A DNA stretch of 64,000 nucleotides. Origin: Oscillatoria nigro-viridis PCC 7112 (lineage in GTDB: Bacteria; Cyanobacteriota; Cyanobacteriia; Cyanobacteriales; Microcoleaceae). A program made the position numbers and the translations under genes. Location of the stretch: assembly GCF_000317475.1 (NCBI RefSeq), contig NC_019729.1, positions 944,501-1,008,500 on the forward strand. The letters run 5' to 3'. The notes under the pieces are model-generated. The model was not told the DNA's origin and did no database searches. It saw only the letters and a list, made by a program, of their open reading frames with translations. How positions within the stretch are numbered: position 1 is the stretch's first letter; each line of letters begins with the position of its first letter. Shown piece by piece: positions 25,194 to 33,510 of the stretch.

Positions 25194-27806
25194 ATGCGCT
25201 GGGTTCGATATATTGCGATCGCCATTATCAATGGTTTCGGTGTCGTCATCGGTATTATTTGGGTTGCAGTCCCCGCAACAGTGGCTCAACCTTCCCTAAA
25301 CTACCAACTCGCACTCTCTGGGCGACAGCCAGACGGCGAAAATCCGCAATCCCTTTCGGAACTCTACAAATTGCGCGATCGGCTCAAAGTACAATTAGAT
25401 AACCTTGCCAAAACTTCCGACAGCGCCCCGTTTCTTGCAGAACTTTGGCAATCAGCAATCCACCGCCAGCAATCCCAAACTCTGACGCAGCAACTCCAAA
25501 ACGTTCAAATTCAGATTCAAATAGAAGAAAGAGCCAAATATAATTGGGACGATGCTGCTAAATTAGCCGCCCAAGCAGTCGAAATTGGACGCACTTCTAA
25601 TCCTTCTTCTGCTACTTGGGAACAGTCCCAGCGCCTGTGGCAGTTGGCTATCAATACGCTGCGACTCATTCCTCACGATTCTTTTTTGGCTGATGGGGCG
25701 ATCGACAAAACCATCGAATACCAAGGAAACCTCAGTGCCGCTACCTATGAAATGCAAGTTGCACGTTCTGTTGAGAAAGTTAGAGCCGAGGAAGAAGAGA
25801 TAAGAGAGCGAGCCCGCCAAGAGCAAGAGAAAAAAGAATTTGCTCGTCGAGAAAGAGAGCGAAAAGAGCAAGAGAAAAAAGACCGGGCTAGAAAAGAACT
25901 TGAAAGGCAAGAATTTGAGAGGCAAGAATTAGCCAGAAAAAAAATAGAAAGGCAAGAATTAGCCAGGAAAGAAATAGAAAGGCAAGAATTTGAGAGGCAA
26001 GAATTAGCCAGGAAAGAAATAGAAAGGCAAGAATTTGAGAGGCAAGAATTAGCCAGGAAAGAAATAGAAAGGCAAGAATTAGCCAGGAAAGAAGTTGAAA
26101 GACAAGAACTTGAAAGGCAAGAATTAGCCAGAAAAGAACTTGAAAGGCAAGAGTTAGAGAGAAATCAGCAAGCAACTCCTCAACCAACTCCTGAATCAAC
26201 TGCAATACCAACTCCCGCCCTAGTTACGGCCGCCGCGTCGCCGTCGAACTTTTTCTTTGCAGGAGATACTAACAGAGATGGCCAAATTAACGAGCAAGAC
26301 GAAGCCGGAAAAGAACAATGGTCTTTGTCCAAGGGCGCGCTAATTTTATTTAACGATCGCAATAACGATCGCGGCAAGATACCGACTTGGAAACAAACCA
26401 AAGTTAACACTCCCCGCCGTGCAGCGATGCTTTCTCAAGTTAACTTAACACTGTCTGAAAACTTCAAAACATCTCAACTATTTATCACGGCTGACAGCAT
26501 TGCTAGCCCTCACATCAGCGTTTTTCAGAAGACGGGTGACGGCTGGCAACCTGTAGATATATCCGGCGCTAAACCTCTAGTTTTCAGCACGAATATTGTT
26601 TTAGGTGTGGAAGCCAAACAATTTGCCGATCGCAATTGGAACGGCACTGTAAATCTCAAAGCGACTGCCCTAAACAACGGTCAAGAAATCGCCTCCACAA
26701 CAATCCAAATGGGCGTTAGTCCTTGGATGATACCGCCAAATACAGCACCAGTAACCGAAATTCAGGTCAGCGACAGAGGCTCGGTCAACAGCGAATTTAT
26801 CTCGCAACTAAAACAAGCAGTAGAACCCACAGGCGCCCAAGTAAAAATTCTCCAGGGCGATCGCACTTGGATGCAAGATACCCAGAAAAACGGCTACGTT
26901 CAATTGCCAGACAAATCGGCAATCCGCCTGTTTAATGTAGCCATAAAAAGCAATAGCGAGCAAGATAAAAACCCGCCTGTTAAATCAACTCAAAACCGGG
27001 ATTTGAAAGTATTTAAAATTGGCAATCCTCGCTCTTTAGACCCTGTAAGTCAGTGGTCTGACGGATACGGCAATTTGCAGGTGACACCGCCGATTCCCGG
27101 ACACCCACTGGGTCGAGTTTATTACGGGAATTCGGGAAATGCTAGTTTTAATCCAGAGGTACTTGATTTTATTCAAGCTCAGAGAATTCAAGGGCCGCCG
27201 GTGGATATTGATACTTCTTGGCTTTTGACTCGCCAAGTCGATGAAATTATCAATTTTATTCCCACTCAAACTCCCGGACAATATGTAATGGCAATCGCCA
27301 GTCCCGAAGCCGGAGTTAAGCTGTTGCAAGAATTGGAGGGAAGAGGTTACGGCGATGTGACGATCAATCGCGGTTTGAGCACTCAAACAACAGTCAGCGC
27401 CGCCTTGAAAAACCGTGCTTTAATTCAACACAATCTCTATTTGCAAAAGCAGAAACTTAATCCGATTATAGAGAAGTTGAAAAGAGAGTTTTTACTCCGA
27501 GACGACCAAATTGTTCAAGTTCCGGTGATGTTTGGCTACAGCGGTTATGCTTGGTGGCCGAATATGGTCAATTCGGTGCCAGTTAACGGCAAGTTGTTAG
27601 TTTCAAATCCGCGCGGGCCAATGATTGACGGTGTAGATTACACTCAAGAAAGATTGCGCCAACTGCTGCTGCCTGCTGGCGTCAGCGTGAGTTTTCTGGA
27701 TGACAGGTATTATCAAGAATTAAAAGGAAACGTGCAGTCGGCAACGAATACTGTGAGGAAGCCAGAAGAGCGGCCTTTTTGGCAGTCTTTGCCTAATAAT
27801 TACTAA
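25194..27806 (+). CDS. Peptidylarginine deiminase (PAD) homologue, predicted inactive, with long coiled coil
   Basis: 870 residues from the ATG at 25194. A hydrophobic signal-like N-terminus (to about residue 35) and a helical region lead into about 130 residues of R/K/E/Q repeats (ERQELARKE type, about 200-325) and a Pro/Thr linker. From about 350 the sequence follows vertebrate PADs: DTNRDGQINEQD and KGALILFNDRN (middle domain), W559-M-Q-D562, GNLQVTPP...HPLGRVYYG, WLLTRQVDEI, WWPNMVN, and a C-terminus NVQSATNTVRKP. Against human PAD4 the first catalytic Asp is kept (D562, D350 equivalent), and so is the second (D683, D473). The catalytic His (H471) is Q681 and the nucleophile Cys (C645) is S849. 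It should not deiminate arginine, but may bind Ca2+ or proteins. Confidence 0.82.
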   Translation: MRWVRYIAIAIINGFGVVIGIIWVAVPATVAQPSLNYQLALSGRQPDGENPQSLSELYKLRDRLKVQLDNLAKTSDSAPFLAELWQSAIHRQQSQTLTQQLQNVQIQIQIEERAKYNWDDAAKLAAQAVEIGRTSNPSSATWEQSQRLWQLAINTLRLIPHDSFLADGAIDKTIEYQGNLSAATYEMQVARSVEKVRAEEEEIRERARQEQEKKEFARRERERKEQEKKDRARKELERQEFERQELARKKIERQELARKEIERQEFERQELARKEIERQEFERQELARKEIERQELARKEVERQELERQELARKELERQELERNQQATPQPTPESTAIPTPALVTAAASPSNFFFAGDTNRDGQINEQDEAGKEQWSLSKGALILFNDRNNDRGKIPTWKQTKVNTPRRAAMLSQVNLTLSENFKTSQLFITADSIASPHISVFQKTGDGWQPVDISGAKPLVFSTNIVLGVEAKQFADRNWNGTVNLKATALNNGQEIASTTIQMGVSPWMIPPNTAPVTEIQVSDRGSVNSEFISQLKQAVEPTGAQVKILQGDRTWMQDTQKNGYVQLPDKSAIRLFNVAIKSNSEQDKNPPVKSTQNRDLKVFKIGNPRSLDPVSQWSDGYGNLQVTPPIPGHPLGRVYYGNSGNASFNPEVLDFIQAQRIQGPPVDIDTSWLLTRQVDEIINFIPTQTPGQYVMAIASPEAGVKLLQELEGRGYGDVTINRGLSTQTTVSAALKNRALIQHNLYLQKQKLNPIIEKLKREFLLRDDQIVQVPVMFGYSGYAWWPNMVNSVPVNGKLLVSNPRGPMIDGVDYTQERLRQLLLPAGVSVSFLDDRYYQELKGNVQSATNTVRKPEERPFWQSLPNNY
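25780..26170 (+). repeat. Repeats encoding an ERQELARKE-type coiled coil
   Basis: Imperfect repeats of GAAAGGCAAGAATTAGCCAG and GAGAGGCAAGAATT, in 24- and 39-base multiples, encode alternating Arg/Lys and Glu with Gln. All stay in frame. They predict a single long charged helix that separates the N-terminus from the PAD-like domain. On the complementary strand the same DNA reads as a long leucine-rich frame, which is a shadow. Confidence 0.85.
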
Positions 27807-27858
27807 TTGGGAATCGGGAATGGGGAATCGGGAATCGGGAATCGTGAATTAGGAATTT

Positions 27859-27919
27859 GTAGGGGCGGGTTCACCAACAATACTCGCCTGTAACGAACAA
27901 TCTCGTAAACCCGCCCCCA
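27859..27919. repeat. GGGGCGGGTT inverted-repeat element, copy 1
   Basis: GTAGGGGCGGGTTCACCAAC begins and AAACCCGCCCCCA ends a 61-bp element with an ACAATCT core half. It is one of three related copies in the window (others at 35849-35909 and 35981-36041), in the spacer before the IS630 element. Confidence 0.75.
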
Positions 27920-27958
27920 CCCAACTGTAAATCGCTAACTAATACCACTTCTCCAAAA

Positions 27959-28534
27959 TCATGCAACAGTAGCTAGGGCCGATAGAATATAATCCCATCC
28001 CGCGATAGATGCGATTGTTTCAGTTGAAAATTCTTCAAGAAAACTGCGAACTTTTTCTTTGATTTCATCTAAGTTGTCATACAACCCCCAACTCAGTTCT
28101 TGTTTTATGTATTGCCATACTCTCTCGATTGGATTCAATTCGGGACTGTATGGTGGTTGAAAAACCAGTAAAATATTATCTGGTATTTTGAGCTGACTAC
28201 TATGATGAAACTTACCATTATCCAGTTGCACAACATTTAAATGCTCCGGATATTCTGCTGCTAGGTTATCTAGGAATATTTGAAAACATTGACCGTCAAG
28301 ATGTGAAAACTCCAACCAGAAATTTTCTCCGGTTTGAGGGGCAACCGCCCCGTATAAGTAGTAAGCTTTAAAATTCCATTGAACTAAACCTATTGGTTTA
28401 ACTCCACGGGCTGTAATTTTTTTCCTTTCAATCGTTTTTAAGCCAATTCTCGTTTCATCTTGGCACCAATATTTGAGACCCTTTTTTGCTGGATTTGGAT
28501 CGACATAATCTAACCAGCACGCTACTTTCAGCAA
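27959..28534 (-). CDS. IS630 transposase, DDE catalytic frame (ORFB)
   Basis: 191 residues from an internal ATG; the open frame continues upstream to the slippery site. The DDE catalytic set is visible: WCQDETRIGL (first Asp), VVQLDNGKFHHS (second Asp) and PPYSPELNPIERVWQYIK (the Glu of NPIE). Produced as a fusion with ORFA, it would cut and join the element at TA sites. Confidence 0.85.
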   Translation of the reverse strand: MLKVACWLDYVDPNPAKKGLKYWCQDETRIGLKTIERKKITARGVKPIGLVQWNFKAYYLYGAVAPQTGENFWLEFSHLDGQCFQIFLDNLAAEYPEHLNVVQLDNGKFHHSSQLKIPDNILLVFQPPYSPELNPIERVWQYIKQELSWGLYDNLDEIKEKVRSFLEEFSTETIASIAGWDYILSALATVA

Positions 28535-28539
28535 TTTTT

Positions 28540-29031
28540 CTAGTTTTTTTTAAACTCGATTGCTGCCGCCGGGTCTTTTTTGTTACTCAAACGCCTTGGT
28601 ACTTTTAGCTTGGCTTTCATCCGGTAGCGTACTTGCTTATGTAAAGTTTGATATTTGACGGATACTTGATAGTTTTCTTCTACCCATCTGGCAATTTCTT
28701 TATAGCTCTTAAATTCGCAGGATTCGGCCTGGATTTTTCTCGAGATTCCTGCTATTATTTCTGAGGATATTGTTCGGGGTCTACCCGTCGATTTCCTCAG
28801 CTTTAATAATGATGACCAACCCCCCTCACTATATTGTTTGAACCATCTTTGTACGGTGATTCTATGTACTCCTAAAACTTCAGCTACATTTGTAATGCTC
28901 TGGCTTAAACCAGATTTTAACAAATAAAGTGCCTGAACTTTTTGTCTATTAGTTACAGTTCGTTGCTGTGACATAATTATTTTTAATTCGCTGACAGTGT
29001 CCTCAATTCTTTCAGGGTAATTTACTTTCAT
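28540..29031 (-). CDS. IS630 transposase, N-terminal frame (ORFA)
   Basis: 163 residues from MKVNYPERIE. Helix-turn-helix DNA-binding part: QSITNVAEVLGVHRITVQRWFKQY and a second KSYKEIARWVEENYQVSVKYQTLH, linked by GRPR (a classical minor-groove contact in Tc1/IS630 proteins). It ends EFKKN at a TAG placed directly after the slippery run, which suggests the catalytic part is reached by frameshifting. Confidence 0.85.
   Translation of the reverse strand: MKVNYPERIEDTVSELKIIMSQQRTVTNRQKVQALYLLKSGLSQSITNVAEVLGVHRITVQRWFKQYSEGGWSSLLKLRKSTGRPRTISSEIIAGISRKIQAESCEFKSYKEIARWVEENYQVSVKYQTLHKQVRYRMKAKLKVPRRLSNKKDPAAAIEFKKN
28543..28549 (-). promoter_or_regulatory. Programmed -1 frameshift heptamer A_AAA_AAC
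   Basis: On the minus strand ORFA reads GAG TTT AAA AAA AAC TAG, which contains A_AAA_AAC in the correct phase. A simultaneous -1 slip gives AAA AAA CTA GAA AAA and enters ORFB (KLEKLLKVACW...). The phase, stop position and downstream DDE frame all fit a classical -1 programmed frameshift. Confidence 0.85.
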
Positions 29032-29279
29032 ACAATCATCCTTGCGCTTGAGTCTTATTGTAGCATATTTTTGGAGAAGTGGTATAATATCATGGCAGGT
29101 TTGTATGCAGATGAACAATCTTCCTTCTAACTTTTGCCTAACGCTCGATAATTAATCCGTGTATCCGTGTCAAAATCCGTGTCGTGCCTTCTTCCTTATG
29201 CTAGATAATTTAAGTGCAGGCGATCGCACCAGTAACGTAAAATGTCTAACAGCGGTCTTTGTAAAATAAATTTAGCCCC

Positions 29280-30197
29280 ATGAGCGACGAACAGGAAAAA
29301 AAACAAATTTTGACTCAGCCACCGGAAACAATTTCCCCTACTAGCGATGAGTTCGATCGCAGTGAAATTGCCAGCAGCGATTCAACTTCCGCACCCCCAG
29401 AAACTCCAGCAGAAATTGCCGCGCCCGAAGATATTTCAGCGCCAATCGACGCAGCCGAAACAATTCCAATTGCCGCCGATAGCGCGCCGGAAACAACTCA
29501 AATTACAAGTTATCCGCCTCCAACAATTCCAATTGCCAACCCCGATGCCAAACCAGCTCGCTCGTGGCAAATCTTAGCAGTTTTTCTCAGCGGAATGTTA
29601 GTGGGTTCCGTCCTCAGTCTAGGCAGTTTGCTGGCGTGGAGAATGTATCAGGAAAGAGCGAACCTTCAAATCAAACTACCCGCCGACGTACCCCTCCCCG
29701 AAAGCCCTTCCCCTGTCGCAACAGCGCCCGTCAACCGCCGGCCCGGACTTCCCCCAGCACCTGGAACTCGACTGCCCGCCACAATCCCTCCGTCGCCCCG
29801 TCCCACTCAAATACCCTCTCTCTCTGGTGTTCCGCAACTTGCTTCGCCATTGCCGTCGCCGTCGCCTTCTCCTTCTCCAACTCCCGCTGCGGTTGAAACC
29901 CCTGTAACCGAGCGAGTTTACTTTCAAGCCGGTGCTACGGGAACTACTCTGAGCAATAGTTTGCGAGCCAACATATCCAGGCGCTACTTACTGGAGTGCA
30001 ATAGCGGCCAAACCATGACAATAAATGTTCAAGAAGGTCAAGTTAGCGCCGCAATTATTGCTCCTAACGGTGAAAATTTAGGTACTGCTGATAGCACAGG
30101 TCAGTGGCAAGGTCAATTAGCCAGTAGCGGCGATTATACTATTGAAATTTCAGGCGATCGCCAAGCAAACTACCAAGTTAAAATTGAAGTCAAATAG
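29280..30197 (+). CDS. Proline-rich single-pass membrane protein with PPC-like C-terminal domain
   Basis: 305 residues. An acidic, Pro/Thr/Glu-rich N-terminal tail (1-95) is followed by one membrane helix (WQILAVFLSGMLVGSVLSLGSLLAW, about 97-121), a Pro/Ser-rich linker (about 135-210) and a beta domain (RYLLECNSGQTMTINVQ...IIAPNGENLGTAD...YTIEISGDRQANYQVKIEV) that looks like a bacterial pre-peptidase C-terminal (PPC)-type module. The C-terminal domain probably faces the periplasm. Function unknown. Confidence 0.65.
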   Translation: MSDEQEKKQILTQPPETISPTSDEFDRSEIASSDSTSAPPETPAEIAAPEDISAPIDAAETIPIAADSAPETTQITSYPPPTIPIANPDAKPARSWQILAVFLSGMLVGSVLSLGSLLAWRMYQERANLQIKLPADVPLPESPSPVATAPVNRRPGLPPAPGTRLPATIPPSPRPTQIPSLSGVPQLASPLPSPSPSPSPTPAAVETPVTERVYFQAGATGTTLSNSLRANISRRYLLECNSGQTMTINVQEGQVSAAIIAPNGENLGTADSTGQWQGQLASSGDYTIEISGDRQANYQVKIEVK

Positions 30198-30281
30198 CAA
30201 GTATAATTGTATCAGGGGGTAGTTACAAAATATATAATCCCCCCCTGTTGCTAATTACAAATTACCAATTACTTATTACCA

Positions 30282-33257
30282 ATGATCGCACAAGTATCTG
30301 AAAACATCTACGAAGCAAAAACCCAGGAAATTGCCAAAGAAATCCTGCGGCTAACTCAAGAGAAAAAGCGCTCTTTTTTCGGGCAACTCCAAGACCAAAT
30401 GCGCTGGGACGACAAACTGATGGATTGGGCAATGGCCAGCCCCGGACTGCGGGTGCAGTTGTTTCGATTTATTGACTGTTTGCCGGCCCTCCGCAGCAGG
30501 CCGGAAATTGCCCGCCACTTGCAAGAATACCTGACCGCCGAAGAGGTAGAATTGCCCGAAGCATTGAAAAAATTGCTCAACTTTGCTAGCCCTGATTCAG
30601 TTCCGGGTCAATTGGCGGCGACGACGGTTGCGCCTGCTGTGGAAACATTGGCGCATAAGTATATTTCTGGGGAAAATATCAAGCAAGTAATTAAAACCTT
30701 AGAGCGACTTCGCAAAGATAAAATGGGTTTTACAGTTGACCTTTTGGGGGAAGCTGTCATCACTGAAACTGAGGCGCAAATTTATCTTAACCGCTATTTG
30801 GAATTGATGGCGGAACTCGCCAATGCAGCGAAGAATTGGTCGCAGGTAGATGCAATTGACACAGCAGACGGCGAAACTCTGCCGCGAGTCCAAGTATCGG
30901 TAAAGTTAACGGCTTTTTATTCTCAGTTTGACCCTTTGGATGCTAAAGGTAGCGAGGAGAAAGTAAGCGAGAGAATTCGCCTGTTACTGCGCCGCGCGAA
31001 GGAATTGGGAGCGGCAGTTCATTTCGATATGGAACAGTATGCTTACAAAAGTTTAACTCTGACCATTCTCAAAGACTTATTGTTAGAAGAAGAGTTTCGC
31101 AGTCGCACGGATATTGGAATTACATTGCAAGCATATTTGCGCGACAGCGCCCAAGATTTGCGAAACCTGATTTCCTGGGCGAAAAAACGCGGAAATCCGG
31201 TAACAGTGCGTCTGGTAAAAGGCGCTTACTGGGATCAGGAAACTATTAAAGCGATGCAGAAAGATTGGCCGCAGCCGGTCTACAATGACAAAGTTGCTAC
31301 CGATGCAAATTTCGAGCAGATGACGCAGTTGCTGCTAGAAAATCACGAATATTTGTATGCAGCTATTGGCAGTCATAATGTGCGATCGCAAGCGAGGGCG
31401 ATCGCCATTGCCGAGACTCTCAACATCCCGCGCCGCCGCTTTGAAATGCAAGTGCTGTACGGCATGGGCGACAAATTGGCGAAGCTTTTGGTCGATCGGG
31501 GTTATCGGGTTCGAGTCTACTGCCCCTACGGCGATTTGCTGCCGGGAATGGCTTATTTGATCCGCCGTTTGCTGGAAAATACCGCCAACAGTTCTTTCAT
31601 CCGGCAAAGTTCCGAAGAAATGCCGATCGAACAATTGTTAGCCGCACCAGTTGCTAGCGGCAATGACCAGCTAGTTTACAGCAAAGTATTTCCCAACGTT
31701 GCCGATACCGACTACGCCAATACCAAATTGCGGCAACAAGCAGAAACAGCCATCAAATCAGTGCGCGCCAACTTAGGTAAAACCTATTTACCCCTAATCG
31801 ATGGCGAGTACCAAAATACTGAAGCAACAGTTAACTCACTCAACCCTTCCAATCCCACAGAAGTAGTTGGCACCATCGGATTGCTTTCCGAAGAACAGGC
31901 CAAACAAGCCCTTGAAGCAGCAAAATCAGCCTTCACCAGTTGGCGAAAAACCCCCGTCCGACAGCGCGCCGGCGTCCTCCGCAAAGCCGCAGAATTGATG
32001 GAACAGCGGCGGCACGAACTGTCAGCTTGGATGGTGTTTGAAGTCGGCAAACCTGTCAGAGAATGCGATGCGGAAGTCTCCGAAGCTATTGATTTTTGCC
32101 GCTACTACGCCGACGAAATGGAACGGTTGGAACAAGGAAAAAATTACGACGTAGCCGGAGAAACCAACCGCTACACCTATCAGCCTCGCGGCATTTCTTT
32201 AATCATTTCGCCTTGGAATTTTCCCCTCGCAATTCCTGTCGGCATGACAGTTGCATCGCTGGTAGCAGGGAATTGTACTTTGCTCAAACCTGCGGAAGTT
32301 TCCTCAGTAATTGCAGCAAAAATCACAGAAATTTTGCTAGAAGCTGGAATCCCCAAAGGCGTATTTCAATACGTGCCTTGCAAAGGTTCAACCGTCGGTG
32401 CTTACATGGTGAAACATCCTGACGTTCACATGATTACTTTCACGGGTTCTCAGGAAGTGGGCTGTCAGATTTATGCCGATGCTGCGATTTTGCAGCCCGG
32501 ACAAAAACACCTGAAACGAGTAATTGCTGAAATGGGCGGCAAGAATGCAATTATTGTCGATGAAAGTGCGGATTTAGACCAAGCAGTTGCAGGCGTAGTT
32601 TATTCGGCATTTGGATACAGCGGCCAAAAATGTTCCGCTTGTTCGCGAGTAATTGTGGTCGAATCGGTGTACGATAATTTTGTGGCAAGATTGGTAGAAG
32701 CGACGCGATCGCTCAATGTCGGCCCAGCAGAAAATCCCGGCACTCAAGTCGGCCCCGTGATCGATGCAAATGCCCAGTCGCGCATCCGCGAATACATCGA
32801 AACAGGTCGCGCCGAAGCTAAGATAGCTTTAGAAATGCCGGCACCGGAAACCGGTTATTTTGTCGGCCCAGTTATTGTTACGGAAGTATCGCCGACAGCA
32901 ACTATCGCCCAAGAAGAAATTTTCGGCCCGGTTTTGTCGGTGATGCGGGCAAAAAATTTCAGCGAAGCGATTGCGATTGCTAACGGTACGAATTTTGCTT
33001 TAACCGGCGGATTGTATTCTCGCACGCCTTCACATATCGATCGAGCCTCATCCGATTTTGAAGTCGGAAACCTGTACATCAATCGCGGAATTACCGGCGC
33101 TGTGGTATCGCGCCAACCCTTCGGAGGATTCAAACTTTCGGGAGTTGGTTCTAAAGCGGGTGGCCCGGATTATTTGCTGCAATTTCTCGAACCCCGCACC
33201 ATAACTGAAAATATTCAGCGGCAAGGTTTTGCGCCGATTGAAGGAGTAGATGATTAA
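30282..33257 (+). CDS. putA: Bifunctional proline dehydrogenase / P5C dehydrogenase
   Basis: 991 residues. The N-terminal proline dehydrogenase part (about 120-430; FAD enzyme oxidising proline to pyrroline-5-carboxylate) shows VSVKLTAFYSQFDP, VHFDMEQYAYKSLTL and RLVKGAYWD. The C-terminal aldehyde dehydrogenase (about 500-985) shows SPWNFPLAIPVG, GSQEVG, E750 in AEMGGKNAI and the nucleophile C784 in SGQKCSACSR. It turns proline into glutamate. It lacks the N-terminal DNA-binding domain of E. coli PutA, so it is an enzyme only. Confidence 0.94.
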   Translation: MIAQVSENIYEAKTQEIAKEILRLTQEKKRSFFGQLQDQMRWDDKLMDWAMASPGLRVQLFRFIDCLPALRSRPEIARHLQEYLTAEEVELPEALKKLLNFASPDSVPGQLAATTVAPAVETLAHKYISGENIKQVIKTLERLRKDKMGFTVDLLGEAVITETEAQIYLNRYLELMAELANAAKNWSQVDAIDTADGETLPRVQVSVKLTAFYSQFDPLDAKGSEEKVSERIRLLLRRAKELGAAVHFDMEQYAYKSLTLTILKDLLLEEEFRSRTDIGITLQAYLRDSAQDLRNLISWAKKRGNPVTVRLVKGAYWDQETIKAMQKDWPQPVYNDKVATDANFEQMTQLLLENHEYLYAAIGSHNVRSQARAIAIAETLNIPRRRFEMQVLYGMGDKLAKLLVDRGYRVRVYCPYGDLLPGMAYLIRRLLENTANSSFIRQSSEEMPIEQLLAAPVASGNDQLVYSKVFPNVADTDYANTKLRQQAETAIKSVRANLGKTYLPLIDGEYQNTEATVNSLNPSNPTEVVGTIGLLSEEQAKQALEAAKSAFTSWRKTPVRQRAGVLRKAAELMEQRRHELSAWMVFEVGKPVRECDAEVSEAIDFCRYYADEMERLEQGKNYDVAGETNRYTYQPRGISLIISPWNFPLAIPVGMTVASLVAGNCTLLKPAEVSSVIAAKITEILLEAGIPKGVFQYVPCKGSTVGAYMVKHPDVHMITFTGSQEVGCQIYADAAILQPGQKHLKRVIAEMGGKNAIIVDESADLDQAVAGVVYSAFGYSGQKCSACSRVIVVESVYDNFVARLVEATRSLNVGPAENPGTQVGPVIDANAQSRIREYIETGRAEAKIALEMPAPETGYFVGPVIVTEVSPTATIAQEEIFGPVLSVMRAKNFSEAIAIANGTNFALTGGLYSRTPSHIDRASSDFEVGNLYINRGITGAVVSRQPFGGFKLSGVGSKAGGPDYLLQFLEPRTITENIQRQGFAPIEGVDD

Positions 33258-33268
33258 TCATTCCTTTG

Positions 33269-33392
33269 TTCGTAGTGAGGACTGAAGTCTTCTCTCTGGC
33301 TGTTAAGGAATGAGAATTAAATAACTTCCACTCTTGAAAGTGGGATGGGCGTCCCGCCCGTCCAAAAAGAACGGGCGGGACGCCCATCCCAC
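33269..33392. repeat. GTAGTGAGGACTGAAGTC unit and GGGCGTCCCGCCC hairpin
   Basis: Two dispersed units in the spacer behind putA. The first is TTCGTAGTGAGGACTGAAGTC (about 33269-33290), also found near 44640-44700. The second is a perfect 22-bp inverted repeat, GTGGGATGGGCGTCCCGCCCGT (33340-33361) with its complement at 33371-33392 and a 9-base loop. The hairpin could also act in transcription termination, but it lacks a T-run. Confidence 0.75.
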
Positions 33393-33510
33393 AATAACAA
33401 TTAAAATTGTAAGTTATTTAATTCGCGCTCCTAAGTTAGTAGGGTGCGTAAGGGCGCACCTTACGGGTGGGGTAACAAAAAAAATTTGTGCCAGATTAGC
33501 TAGTTATAAA

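Larger units (their letters stand above)
27945..29082 (-). mobile_element. IS630-family element with flanking TA
   Basis: 1138 bp. Inverted ends CCACTTCTCCAAAA (from 27945, with TA at 27943-27944) and the complement TTTTGGAGAAGTGG (to 29082, with TA at 29083-29084). TA duplication is the hallmark of IS630/Tc1 insertion. It contains two minus-strand frames joined by a -1 frameshift site. The ends and reading frames look intact, so it may be active. Confidence 0.9.

Noticed and set aside
25888..26211. Leucine-rich minus-strand frame that looks like a membrane protein
   Set aside because: It is the complement of the ERQELARKE coding repeats; the hydrophobicity follows from the repeat's composition.
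33334..33510. Longer N-terminus for the GT39-like protein
   Set aside because: The extension translates a perfect hairpin repeat and spacer; the ATG at 33511 gives the normal short cytoplasmic N-terminus.
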